Positions 21,440 through 29,230 of a stretch of 33,957 nucleotides of DNA are shown piece after piece. The stretch is from Marine Group III euryarchaeote CG-Epi1 (GTDB taxonomy: Archaea > Thermoplasmatota > Poseidoniia > MGIII > CG-Epi1): positions 1-33,957 of the forward strand of contig MIZA01000007.1 of the NCBI GenBank assembly GCA_001875345.1, given 5' to 3'. A program made the position numbers and the translations under genes. The notes under the pieces were generated by a model. It was not told where the DNA came from, did no database searches, and worked only from the letters and a program-made list of their open reading frames with translations. Within the stretch, counting starts at the first letter, position 1, and each line of letters starts with the position of its first letter.

Positions 21440-21526
21440 GCGGGGGTCGCATAGCCAGGCCAATTGCGCTAGGTTGAGGGCCTAGTCCTTAGTGGTGCGT
21501 GGGTTCAAATCCCACCCCCCGCACCA
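21440..21526 (+). tRNA. tRNA-Leu(GAG) with encoded CCA
   Basis: A class II tRNA. The acceptor stem GCGGGGG (21440-21446) pairs with CCCCCGC (21516-21522), the discriminator is A at 21523, and CCA is encoded at 21524-21526. The D arm pairs CGCA with TGCG, the anticodon stem CTAGG pairs with CCTAG around the loop TTGAGGG, giving anticodon GAG, and the T arm is GTGGG-TTCAAAT-CCCAC. A 13-base variable region marks it as Leu rather than a class I tRNA. No intron is present. It reads CUC and CUU codons. In haloarchaea a tRNA-Leu precedes the L18e-L13-S9 genes, so this tRNA may keep an ancestral position after rpo3. Confidence 0.93.
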
Positions 21527-21529
21527 GTC

Positions 21530-23311
21530 TCACAATTTTAATTCAATTCCTTTAGAACTTACTAAGTCAAAACCACCACTCGGCAAAAGTTTTTCAATAT
21601 CTGTAGAATCTGCACTAAAAGATTCCGAAAGTTTACGAATGACGATTTTTCTCTCCGTAAAACCGGGTCTAAATATTACAAATTTTTCTGAATGCTTTTC
21701 AATAGAACTTATTGGACCACTCATAAATTTAAGATTACCATCGTAAGTTATGAGACCAATAGCTATGTTAAGTTCAAGATTACGGTGCCAATTACGCTTA
21801 CCACGGATAACAAAAGCACCCTTAGCAAGAAATTCGCCTGTATTAGGTGTTTTAGATACTTTATCGTTATCAACCCAGAATGAATGTCCACTTGATACTC
21901 TTGCTCCCCAAGCTTTACTATATGACAAACTAAAGTTACAAGCCTCCAGCATTGAATGCTCTGATGGTTGAACTCCATTCACATTTTTCACTACCACACT
22001 GGGAGCTCCGTGAATATCTGCATGTGCATACCTATCATTAGTTTTTAAATATTTTTTAACTACTTGTTCGTTCGATCTAGCATCTTTACCTGCAACAGCA
22101 ATTTCACCGTCGGTAGTAATAAACCATCTAAAACGCTCAAACCATTCAACGTTCTTATTTTTGATTACTGTCTTTTTAGGCTTTGAAACTGGTTTAGAAG
22201 CTATTACTTCTTTTGTCCTCTCAGCCTTCCTATCCATTTCTTTAGACTTATCAAAGTATGATGAGGCATTGGCTTCCAATGACTTTGTTTTATCTATCCA
22301 GATATTTGTATTATCAATATTAATTACTACTTCATCTTCATCATTTTCATAGTCAATCATACTTCGAATTTCATTTAATTTGGAGAAAACAATGTTGCCT
22401 TTTTCTCTAAATTCTACAGACTTCAAATTATATTTCTCAATAGCTTTATTCTGATGATCTACACGAACTTCATCTGGACTCTTGATCTCTTTCTTAACTA
22501 CCACAATACTTGAGATGTATTTTTCTACAGCTTCATCAAGAGATTGAAAGCTTTCACTTTCTTCCATTCCCAAATCAAACGGGGAAACTGTAAAATTCTT
22601 CCCTTCCTGATCAAGGAAAATAGTAGGCTCAATAGTCTGACCTAATATTTTTTTCAATTCATCATACACTTCTTGGATGGAAACGTCAGACACTTGTGAA
22701 TTTCGATCTAGCCTCAAACTATTACATATCAATGTAGAAATATCTCCCCCGACATTACAATCAATTGTCAATGCAGCTCCCAGTGCTCTTTGCGAATTTA
22801 CTAGTTTATCCTTGAAAATATTATATTCTACGGAAAAAGGATCTATACTAGGAGGTGATTGGTATACTAAACCAGATTCTAGAGATCTATGACGGAATTT
22901 CTGCTTTCTCATTACAGATATAATTTTATTGTCTGAGCACAAAACAATATTTCCTTTGTGAAACATTTCAAAAATTAATGTTACGTTTTCTTCTTTTCTG
23001 ATAAAAGAAATAGATAATATTCTATCTCCATTTACTTGCTCAATAGATTCTATCCTTGACTTTTTTATGAGCTTTCTAACTTTCTGAACAAATACTCCCT
23101 GGTTTGATTCTGTGCTAATGGAATCCTTCGTTAGATAGGCCCAGCCAGATAAATCTATCAATAGTCTTACTGTGCCCTTGTCTCTTGAACGGAGTTTCAA
23201 AACTATTTTATTTACATCAGGTCTACCAAACTGGTCTACCCTAGATCCGATAAGTGACTGCCAACCCTTAACAAGTTGACCAATATCTGGACCGGTCAGG
23301 GCTTTTTTCAT
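21530..23311 (-). CDS. rqcH: NFACT-family ribosome quality-control factor (RqcH/Rqc2 homologue)
   Basis: A 593-residue homologue of bacterial RqcH and eukaryotic Rqc2/NEMF, which bind peptidyl-tRNA on split large ribosomal subunits and add C-terminal tails to stalled chains. The N-terminal NFACT-N region (about 1-250) begins LTGPDIGQLVKGWQSLIGSRVDQFG and contains LLIDLSGWAYLT. A central coiled-coil region (about 280-385) is Lys/Glu-rich. The NFACT-R domain (about 388-510) has NVEWFERFRWFITTDGEIAV, then AGKDARSNEQVVKKYLKTND and YAHADIHGAPSVVVKN, the most diagnostic block. Length is slightly short of archaeal homologues of about 650. It is convergent with tRNA-Leu, the stop lying 3 bases from the encoded CCA, and sits next to the ribosomal operon. 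Confidence 0.92.
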   Translation of the reverse strand: MKKALTGPDIGQLVKGWQSLIGSRVDQFGRPDVNKIVLKLRSRDKGTVRLLIDLSGWAYLTKDSISTESNQGVFVQKVRKLIKKSRIESIEQVNGDRILSISFIRKEENVTLIFEMFHKGNIVLCSDNKIISVMRKQKFRHRSLESGLVYQSPPSIDPFSVEYNIFKDKLVNSQRALGAALTIDCNVGGDISTLICNSLRLDRNSQVSDVSIQEVYDELKKILGQTIEPTIFLDQEGKNFTVSPFDLGMEESESFQSLDEAVEKYISSIVVVKKEIKSPDEVRVDHQNKAIEKYNLKSVEFREKGNIVFSKLNEIRSMIDYENDEDEVVINIDNTNIWIDKTKSLEANASSYFDKSKEMDRKAERTKEVIASKPVSKPKKTVIKNKNVEWFERFRWFITTDGEIAVAGKDARSNEQVVKKYLKTNDRYAHADIHGAPSVVVKNVNGVQPSEHSMLEACNFSLSYSKAWGARVSSGHSFWVDNDKVSKTPNTGEFLAKGAFVIRGKRNWHRNLELNIAIGLITYDGNLKFMSGPISSIEKHSEKFVIFRPGFTERKIVIRKLSESFSADSTDIEKLLPSGGFDLVSSKGIELKL

Positions 23312-23328
23312 TTACAATAAGACTAGAA

Positions 23329-24738
23329 TTATTCTTCTGAGTCTTTGTTTCTATAGTAAGCTGACATTATTACAGCTGCACCTACTGCACCAACTAAAGA
23401 TAGGAAACTCATATAGAATGAGGGATTACTTGCCTTAGTCTTCACGACTTTGAAATGTTCAGTAGCTATGTTATTGTCTGCATCACTTTCTTGAATATCC
23501 ACACTAGGATCCACGGAAACCTTGATTGGAATACCTACTTCATCACTGTCATGTGCTCTTCCTGGGTTCCAGAATGCTTGTAGTGTTACTTCTTCACCAT
23601 AACCTAATGAAGATATTGTCTGTACCGAACCTAACTGAGAACCATCTACAAGGAAAATAACATCTACGTCTTTAACTTGTATACCTTCAGAATCTACAGT
23701 TCCGCCGTTGTTTCTTATTGTTGCATAAATTGTAACTCTCTGAGAATCGCCTCGGGAGTTAATCCATGCACTAGAATGACTAAAAGAAATATCAGTATCT
23801 TTAACTTCCAAATCAGGTTGTTTAATAACAACATCAAACTCACATCCTTCTACATTACCTGAATTTGTACCTGTAGCTTGTAAACCTATTTTGTAAACTC
23901 CAGGTCTGGCTAAATCTGAAGGTTTAATGGACATACTTGCTTCGGCAGAATGCACTGCAGTGTTACTTGTATCGCTTTGTCCTGTAAGGGCTTTATTGCT
24001 AAGTCCTGCACTGATTGTCCAATCATCTACAGATCCATCGTTTACTGATGTTGTAAATGTGTAAGTATCATCATTCCAACCTGTGTTTGTTAAGTCATAT
24101 CCCCACTGGTAAGTAGTTCCATGAAACATTTCATTATTGCCTGAATCTGAAGCGGAATCACAAGCTAATGTGTGGGACCCGCCAGTTCTTGCAGTTAGAG
24201 AAATTGAAATGGTATTCGTAACATTCGATGAAGATGATGCTGGGGTTGTATCTGTACAACTGTTATCATCATCGCATCCAGATGTAGTTCCACTATCTGT
24301 TCCACTATTGTACCATCTTGGATCTGTTTGCCCATACACTTGAACTGTATTAGTATCGCCCGCGGAACAAACGCCGTCACAAAATATTGCTAATTGAACT
24401 GTAGTAGAATCTTGTTTACCTAGAGATACAAGATCACCGCTAATTGGATTACCATCGGCATCTAGAAATAAAGTAGTCCAAGAAGTTCCACCTGGGAAAT
24501 TTGCTGTAAGCTTAACTTCCATCTTTCTGTAAGTGTTATCACTGCTAGTAACTGTTAATGTTGCAATAACGAAGTCACCTTCCATAATATCTGCTGAAGA
24601 TATATCTGAAGTAAGACTGACTGGAGATGCTGCCGCATCTACGTTGCTGACTCCAAATGATACTACTAGCATAGCTACAACTGAAAATGCTACAATTGCA
24701 CTTCGCATATCCATTTTTGACATACTTTTATTTGACAT
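23329..24738 (-). CDS. CARDB-domain surface protein with signal peptide and C-terminal anchor
   Basis: A 469-residue cell-surface protein. Residues 12-32 are the hydrophobic core of a signal peptide with a likely cleavage near VDAAA (33-37). The N-terminal half (about 40-300) consists of beta-rich segments rich in Ser, Thr, Asp and Asn, with several cysteines (CDGVC, SGCDDDNSC, LACDS, EGCEF) that could form disulfides outside the cell. A CARDB-like adhesion domain lies at about 308-432 (DLEVKDTDISFSHSSAWINS, VTIYATIRNNGGTVDSEG, SDADNNIATEHFKVV). A membrane anchor (SFYMSFLSLVGAVGAAVIMS) and a short charged tail close it. A GAGGT ribosome-binding site 5 bases before the ATG suggests a leadered, well-translated mRNA. 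The binding partner is unknown. Confidence 0.8.
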   Translation of the reverse strand: MSNKSMSKMDMRSAIVAFSVVAMLVVSFGVSNVDAAASPVSLTSDISSADIMEGDFVIATLTVTSSDNTYRKMEVKLTANFPGGTSWTTLFLDADGNPISGDLVSLGKQDSTTVQLAIFCDGVCSAGDTNTVQVYGQTDPRWYNSGTDSGTTSGCDDDNSCTDTTPASSSSNVTNTISISLTARTGGSHTLACDSASDSGNNEMFHGTTYQWGYDLTNTGWNDDTYTFTTSVNDGSVDDWTISAGLSNKALTGQSDTSNTAVHSAEASMSIKPSDLARPGVYKIGLQATGTNSGNVEGCEFDVVIKQPDLEVKDTDISFSHSSAWINSRGDSQRVTIYATIRNNGGTVDSEGIQVKDVDVIFLVDGSQLGSVQTISSLGYGEEVTLQAFWNPGRAHDSDEVGIPIKVSVDPSVDIQESDADNNIATEHFKVVKTKASNPSFYMSFLSLVGAVGAAVIMSAYYRNKDSEE

Positions 24739-24743
24739 TTTTT

Positions 24744-24748
24744 ACCTC
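24744..24748 (-). promoter_or_regulatory. GAGGT ribosome-binding site of the CARDB protein gene
   Basis: GAGGT on the minus strand is separated by 5 bases (24739-24743) from the ATG at 24738. It fixes the most upstream of several possible Met starts (residues 1, 6, 9 and 11) and contrasts with the leaderless divergent isomerase gene. Confidence 0.6.
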
Positions 24749-24820
24749 TAGGCTCTGTAAAGAACATATTTCCTATAATAGTGGGTAATAAAAGGCTTCT
24801 GATGTAAAATGTACTGTGAT

Positions 24821-24830
24821 TTATACTTTA
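24821..24830 (+). promoter_or_regulatory. TATA-like element of the sugar-phosphate isomerase gene
   Basis: TTATACTTTA lies 24-33 bases before the ATG at 24854, the distance expected for a leaderless archaeal transcript. It would lie inside the coding region if translation began at the upstream in-frame ATG (24809), and so supports the later start. Confidence 0.5.
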
Positions 24831-24853
24831 ATAGAGTTAGTTATCACCTTTCA

Positions 24854-25795
24854 ATGGGAATAAGTATTGATGTAGATACAAGAAGTTTTCTTGATATGCT
24901 CAAAGCTAAAGTAGACGTTAAACGAGGTTCATATCCAAATAAATTATTGATTTCTGGGATGGGAGGTTCGGGCATCGGAGGAAGAATTATGGAATCCTTA
25001 GCAAACTTTGAGAATATAGGAGACATTAGTTCTTGGAATAACTATGGTTTACCAGCATGGTTGTCTTCCAACGACAATGTAATTTGCATATCTTATTCGG
25101 GAAATACTGCTGAAACTCTTTCGGTTGCAAAAGATGCTCATGAATTAGGATGTGAAATTGAGGTAATTACTACGGGAGGCAAGCTAGGAGATTTAGCAGA
25201 TGATAATGACTGGCAAAAAACATTAATTGAAAGTGGGCACCAACCTCGAGCAGCCTTGCCTCTACTTCTAAAACCGTTACTCTATAAGCTAAATTTTTCT
25301 AATATCGATGAAATAGTGAAAGATGTGTCAGAACAGGATTATGGGAAAAGTCAAATTGAAAATATAGCTACAAATTTGTCTGGTAAAATTCCTTGTATTT
25401 ACACTGAACCTTCTCTAGAGCCCGTGGGATACAGATGGAGATGTCAAATTCAAGAAAATGCAAAACAATTGGCTTTCCATCACGTAATACCTGAAATGAA
25501 CCATAACGAAATTGTGGGATGGACAAATGCAAATCCAAATATGATTCCTGTTCTTATTAGGAAAGTAAATGAAGATAATGAAATAAGAAATCGATTTGAA
25601 GCCCTCAAAAATACAGCCTGGAAGAATATAAGAATAGTTGAAATATTTGCAAAATGCGATAATCATCTATCAAAAATACTGGAAACTATCTACATCGGCG
25701 ACATGGCTTCGATAGAACTTGCAAAACTTAACGGAGTAGATCCAACGCCAGTTAAAGTAATTGAGAATTTAAAGAATGAATTAGGCGGAAAATAG
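24854..25795 (+). CDS. bifunctional phosphoglucose/phosphomannose isomerase
   Basis: A 313-residue SIS-domain isomerase of the archaeal PGI/PMI type, which interconverts glucose 6-phosphate and mannose 6-phosphate with fructose 6-phosphate. The first SIS domain has LLISGMGGSGIGGRIMESL (31-49) and the phosphate-binding ICISYSGNTAET (78-89), the family hallmark. The C-terminal half carries the EMNHNEIVGW block with the catalytic-region Glu and His, and a closing LAKLNGVDPTPVKVIENLK segment. The start at 24854 gives the family's usual length and fits the TATA element; the in-frame ATG at 24809 would add 15 unrelated residues. The stop TAG overlaps the GTG start of carS by one base, tying sugar-phosphate and lipid genes into one operon. 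Confidence 0.9.
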   Translation: MGISIDVDTRSFLDMLKAKVDVKRGSYPNKLLISGMGGSGIGGRIMESLANFENIGDISSWNNYGLPAWLSSNDNVICISYSGNTAETLSVAKDAHELGCEIEVITTGGKLGDLADDNDWQKTLIESGHQPRAALPLLLKPLLYKLNFSNIDEIVKDVSEQDYGKSQIENIATNLSGKIPCIYTEPSLEPVGYRWRCQIQENAKQLAFHHVIPEMNHNEIVGWTNANPNMIPVLIRKVNEDNEIRNRFEALKNTAWKNIRIVEIFAKCDNHLSKILETIYIGDMASIELAKLNGVDPTPVKVIENLKNELGGK

Positions 25796-26346
25796 TGGAT
25801 CTAGAATCATACTCTATATTGGAGTGCATATTTGTTGTTCTACTAATCATGTCGCCTGCTTATTTAGCAAATACATTTGCAGTTTTAACAGGGGGAAAAT
25901 ACCCTATTGACCAAGGTAAATTACATAATGATGGAAATAGGATATTGGGTGACGGAAAAACTTGGAGTGGGCTAATTGGAGGCACAATTGGAGGAATGAT
26001 AGTGGGATATGGACTTATAATTTTAATTCATGAGTTCATCTGGGAATCTTCAAACATTTTAATATTATTCCTATTATCTTTTGGTGCTTTATTCGGAGAC
26101 ATGACTGCTTCTTTTTACAAAAGAAGACGGAACCTACAAAGAGGAGATAAGTTCGCACTTTTGGATATGTATGATTTCATATTTATGTCACTTATGTTAT
26201 GCTTTATTTTTCAGCGAGATTGGTTACTCTCATGGATTTTAGATGGATGGGTGCCTCTATTCACAATACTAGTTCTTACTCCATTTCTACACAGAGGTGT
26301 AAACATTATTGGATTCAAAATTGGTGTTAAGAACGAACCTTGGTGA
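25795..26346 (+). CDS. carS: CDP-archaeol synthase
   Basis: A 183-residue integral membrane enzyme (CarS, formerly DUF46) that transfers CMP from CTP to unsaturated digeranylgeranylglyceryl phosphate, the step before head-group addition in archaeal ether-lipid synthesis. Recognisable blocks are SPAYLANTFAVLTGG, PIDQGKLHNDGNRILGDGKTWSG with its conserved Asp/Gly/Lys residues, SFGALFGDMTASFYKRR and GDKFALLDMYDFIFM. Four to five hydrophobic segments are visible. It begins with GTG overlapping the isomerase stop (TAGTG). Its stop abuts the convergent srp19 stop with no intervening base. The enzyme is a strong marker that the contig is archaeal. Confidence 0.93.
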   Translation: MDLESYSILECIFVVLLIMSPAYLANTFAVLTGGKYPIDQGKLHNDGNRILGDGKTWSGLIGGTIGGMIVGYGLIILIHEFIWESSNILILFLLSFGALFGDMTASFYKRRRNLQRGDKFALLDMYDFIFMSLMLCFIFQRDWLLSWILDGWVPLFTILVLTPFLHRGVNIIGFKIGVKNEPW

Positions 26347-26634
26347 TTAATTAGTTTGTCGTAATTTTTTCAAACTAGAACCTAACTTATGAATTAATTG
26401 AGTTTTACTAAAATCTACATTCACCTTTAGTGATCCTCCCGCATTAGACCAATTGCCTGAATGGCAACCCTTACTAAGTTGGAAATCACAACCTAAATTA
26501 GATAATATGCTTGATAGTTCTTCTACTTTTGGTGATTTAACTGCTTCAGAAAGAGGTACTTTACGGCCTTCAGAACGCTTTAGTCTGTGATCAAAATATT
26601 CAGGATAAATTACTATGGGCTTTTTAGAAGACAT
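26347..26634 (-). CDS. srp19: signal recognition particle 19 kDa subunit
   Basis: A 95-residue SRP19 that binds the tips of SRP RNA helices 6 and 8 and helps SRP54 load. The N-terminal segment PIVIYPEYFDHRLKRSEGRKVPLSEAV holds the RNA-contacting YPEYFD and S-x-GR-x-(V/I)P motifs. The downstream SPKVEELSSILSNLGCDFQLS and basic C-terminus fit archaeal SRP19. The ATG overlaps the rps8e stop by one base (TAATG), so SRP19 is translationally coupled to S8e. It ends against carS. Confidence 0.94.
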   Translation of the reverse strand: MSSKKPIVIYPEYFDHRLKRSEGRKVPLSEAVKSPKVEELSSILSNLGCDFQLSKGCHSGNWSNAGGSLKVNVDFSKTQLIHKLGSSLKKLRQTN

Positions 26635-27017
26635 TAATCTTTCATTAGGACAGCATTAACCATACCATGCTGACCTGGCCTTGAAGTTACTTTAGCATTA
26701 CCTTTTTCTGTTGAAATAATAGAGCCTTTAGTAATAATATTCTGCCTAACATAATTTGGATTTGCACTATTTTCAACAACTTCCAATATTTTAGAAACTG
26801 CAGTTTTACCTGATTTAGGATCGGTAAGAGAAACTGATTCAGTTCTCAAAAGCCTATCTTTTCGGCCTCCACCCCTTGCTCTAGCGACTTTCTTGGTAAA
26901 TTCACCTACTTTAGCTTGTTGAAGCTCACGACCTATCTCAGATCTCTTCTTGCTACTGTGCGGAGAAAGTCTTCCTCCAGTAGATTTTCTTTTAGATTTT
27001 CCTTGCCAAAGTGCCAT
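26634..27017 (-). CDS. rps8e: small-subunit ribosomal protein S8e
   Basis: A 127-residue S8e, specific to archaea and eukaryotes. The family opening is MALWQGKSKRKSTGGRLSPH, and the later blocks ITKGSIISTEKGNAKVTSRPGQHGMVNAVL are complete. A longer reading adds six residues (from 27035); the start at 27017 is preferred because it gives the family N-terminus and lies about 26-33 bases from the TATA-like element at 27041-27052, giving a leaderless mRNA. It is the first gene of a two-gene operon with srp19, pairing ribosome and protein-targeting functions. Confidence 0.95.
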   Translation of the reverse strand: MALWQGKSKRKSTGGRLSPHSSKKRSEIGRELQQAKVGEFTKKVARARGGGRKDRLLRTESVSLTDPKSGKTAVSKILEVVENSANPNYVRQNIITKGSIISTEKGNAKVTSRPGQHGMVNAVLMKD

Positions 27018-27040
27018 GTGTATTCGATTGCACAAGAGTA

Positions 27041-27052
27041 TTGTATTTAAGA
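27041..27052 (-). promoter_or_regulatory. TATA-containing 12-mer TCTTAAATACAA upstream of rps8e
   Basis: Read on the minus strand, this 12-mer contains the TATA-like TTAAATAC about 26-33 bases before the S8e ATG. The same 12-mer occurs inverted in front of gfcR at 27079-27090, 26 bases away. Confidence 0.55.
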
Positions 27053-27078
27053 TTTAATATTTTAATTTTATAGGAAAT

Positions 27079-27090
27079 TCTTAAATACAA
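27079..27090 (+). promoter_or_regulatory. TATA-containing 12-mer TCTTAAATACAA upstream of gfcR
   Basis: The TATA-like TTAAATAC (27081-27088) lies 21-28 bases before the ATG at 27109, so gfcR mRNA should be leaderless. It is an exact inverted copy of the element in front of the divergent rps8e. Confidence 0.55.
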
Positions 27091-27108
27091 AACAACTCAG
27101 GGAACTTT

Positions 27109-27711
27109 ATGTCTATAGAGAAGATGTCTGCTAAAGCTAAAGAATTAAAGAGTAAAGGACACTCAACTAGGGAAATCTGCCAAGAGATGCATTTGTCTCA
27201 AGCAACGGTTGAATGGCTTTTAGCTAAGCAAGCGTCTGATAATTTTACAGAGAGTGTACCTGCCGATGTCAAAGTAGGGTGGAGAACTATTGGAGTATCT
27301 GGTACAAGAATACAAGCCATTGCTGAGATAATGGCTGATGTAATACTTGAAGAACAAGAAAATCAACAATTCGATCTAGACATGGTTGCTGGATTAACCA
27401 ATAACGGAGTACCTTTAGCAACAATTATATCTGATATTTTAGGATTAGATTTCGGAATGATAAGGCCAAGCAGAGGTGAAGGTAATGAAACAAATTATGC
27501 TTCAAACTATGCAGGATTAGATGGTAAACACATAGTCGTAGTTGATGATGTTGTAAGCTCGGGTTCTACCGCAACCGAGGCAATCGATTTCGTGAGAAAG
27601 GAAGGTGGAATTCCTGTATTAGTAACGGTTCTCATTAACAAGAAAGCAGACGATGAAATTAACAAGGTTCCATTAAGGGCCTTAATTCGAGCCAGGCCGG
27701 TAAGAGAGTAA
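27109..27711 (+). CDS. gfcR: GfcR-type transcriptional regulator (HTH plus phosphoribosyltransferase-like domain)
   Basis: A 200-residue regulator with an N-terminal helix-turn-helix (about 8-42; KAKELKSKGHSTREICQEMH, LSQATVEWLLAKQ) fused to a type I phosphoribosyltransferase fold. The PRPP-binding loop is VVVDDVVSSGSTATEAI, with Asp146-Asp147 conserved. Older annotations call such proteins orotate phosphoribosyltransferase-like. In haloarchaea GfcR controls glycolytic sugar catabolism, with the PRTase domain thought to sense a phosphorylated or purine-type ligand. It heads an operon, with LysRS beginning 3 bases after its stop and FTCD after that. The divergent S8e gene shares a mirrored promoter element. 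Targets here are unknown. Confidence 0.9.
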   Translation: MSIEKMSAKAKELKSKGHSTREICQEMHLSQATVEWLLAKQASDNFTESVPADVKVGWRTIGVSGTRIQAIAEIMADVILEEQENQQFDLDMVAGLTNNGVPLATIISDILGLDFGMIRPSRGEGNETNYASNYAGLDGKHIVVVDDVVSSGSTATEAIDFVRKEGGIPVLVTVLINKKADDEINKVPLRALIRARPVRE

Positions 27712-27714
27712 GTA

Positions 27715-29229
27715 ATGCACTGGGCAGATGTAATTGCCGAAAAATTATTGAGAAGTGGGAAAAAGCACGTCATTTCATCAGGAATAACGCCATCCGGACC
27801 AATTCATCTTGGAAGTATGAGAGAAATACTTACTGCTGATGCTATTGTTAAGGCCGTTAATGACAAAGGAGGAGATGCGAAGTTAATCTATATTGCAGAT
27901 AATGCAGACCCATTAAGAAAAGTGTACCCTTTTTTAGATTCAAAAATTTATAATAAATATGTTGGAATGCCTCTTGCAGAAATTCCCTCTCCTGACGGAA
28001 ATGGTAGTTACGATCGATATTTTTTGAAACCTTTTTTTCAGTCACTTGAAACTGTTGGTGTCTTTCCAGAGGTAGTTGAGAACTATAATTCTTACAAAGA
28101 AGGCAACTTTGCAGAATGTACAAAGTTATTTGTTGATAATAAAGAGGAGACACGTGAAATTTTAGAGAAAATATCTGGTAGACAATTGCCAAAGAAATGG
28201 TTTCCTTGGACTTTTTTGGATAATGATGGCACTCTGACTGATGGAGAAGTACTAAATGTGGAATGGCCCAATGTCACCTTTTTGAATAAAGATGGCGAAC
28301 GAGTAACAAATGATATGTCTAAAGGCGAAGGTAAACTACCTTGGAGATTAGATTGGCCCGCCAAATGGAAAATATTGAATGTTACTTTTGAAGCCTTCGG
28401 AAAAGACCATGCTACAAAGGGAGGTAGTTACGACACAGGAAAAGAATTATCGGAGAAAATTTTAGACTCAAAGACTCCACTGGATATGGTCTACGAATGG
28501 ATTCATCTAAAAGGAAAAGGAGCTATGCACTCTTCAACAGGATTAGTAATTTCTGCTGAAGACATGTTGACTATGGCACCACCTGAGGTAATAAGATGGA
28601 TAGTAATGAAACCTCAACCAAATAGGCATATTGATTTTGATCCGGGACTGGGATTAATCAATATGGTTGACAGGTACGATAAAACTGAACAAGATTATCA
28701 CGAGGGCATACTTGATGATAATGAAAAAAGGGCTTTTGAACTAAGTCAAGTAAGCAAAATATCTAAAGAAAAACCAAATCTTTTACCATACAAGCATCTT
28801 GTAACTTTAGCTCAATCAAAAACCAATTTAAACGAAATAATAGAAGCACTTGAAAGGTCTGGAGAAGTGAAAGATATAGATGAGAATAAGCTAGAAAATA
28901 GAATTAAATGCATAAAACAATGGATTAAAAATTATGCTCCTGAAAGTGTAGTATTTGAGATACAAAAAGAAAAACCAAATATTGAATTCGATGATTTACA
29001 AAATAAATGTATTAAATTATTAATTGAAAAAATGAAAGAAGTAGAATGGTCACCAGAAGGCATTCATAACTCATTTTATGAATTACAAGAGCAAAATAAT
29101 ATTCCTGCTAAAAATTTCTTCAAAATAATGTATAATGTTCTTTTGAATAAGGAGAGAGGTCCCCGACTAGGGTTCTTTCTAGCAACAATGAACAAAGAGT
29201 TTATTATTGAAAGACTGGAGAGTTATTGA
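27715..29229 (+). CDS. lysK: lysyl-tRNA synthetase, class I
   Basis: A 504-residue class I LysRS that charges tRNA-Lys. This form is found in most archaea and some bacteria and is unrelated to class II LysRS. The HIGH-type signature is SGPIHLGSMRE (from about residue 27), preceded by HVISSGITPSG. The KMSKS-type loop is the variant KGAMHSSTG around Met271. The segments DNADPLRKVYPFL and TFEAFGKDHATKGGSYDTGKE are typical of the family, and the C-terminal helical region (about 370-504) binds the anticodon. Length is usual. It starts 3 bases after gfcR and stops 1 base before FTCD. No class II copy is in the window. Confidence 0.95.
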   Translation: MHWADVIAEKLLRSGKKHVISSGITPSGPIHLGSMREILTADAIVKAVNDKGGDAKLIYIADNADPLRKVYPFLDSKIYNKYVGMPLAEIPSPDGNGSYDRYFLKPFFQSLETVGVFPEVVENYNSYKEGNFAECTKLFVDNKEETREILEKISGRQLPKKWFPWTFLDNDGTLTDGEVLNVEWPNVTFLNKDGERVTNDMSKGEGKLPWRLDWPAKWKILNVTFEAFGKDHATKGGSYDTGKELSEKILDSKTPLDMVYEWIHLKGKGAMHSSTGLVISAEDMLTMAPPEVIRWIVMKPQPNRHIDFDPGLGLINMVDRYDKTEQDYHEGILDDNEKRAFELSQVSKISKEKPNLLPYKHLVTLAQSKTNLNEIIEALERSGEVKDIDENKLENRIKCIKQWIKNYAPESVVFEIQKEKPNIEFDDLQNKCIKLLIEKMKEVEWSPEGIHNSFYELQEQNNIPAKNFFKIMYNVLLNKERGPRLGFFLATMNKEFIIERLESY

Positions 29230-29230
29230 A

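Noticed and set aside
24809-24853. Upstream in-frame ATG for the sugar-phosphate isomerase
   Set aside because: It would put the TATA-like element inside the gene and add residues with no counterpart in the family.
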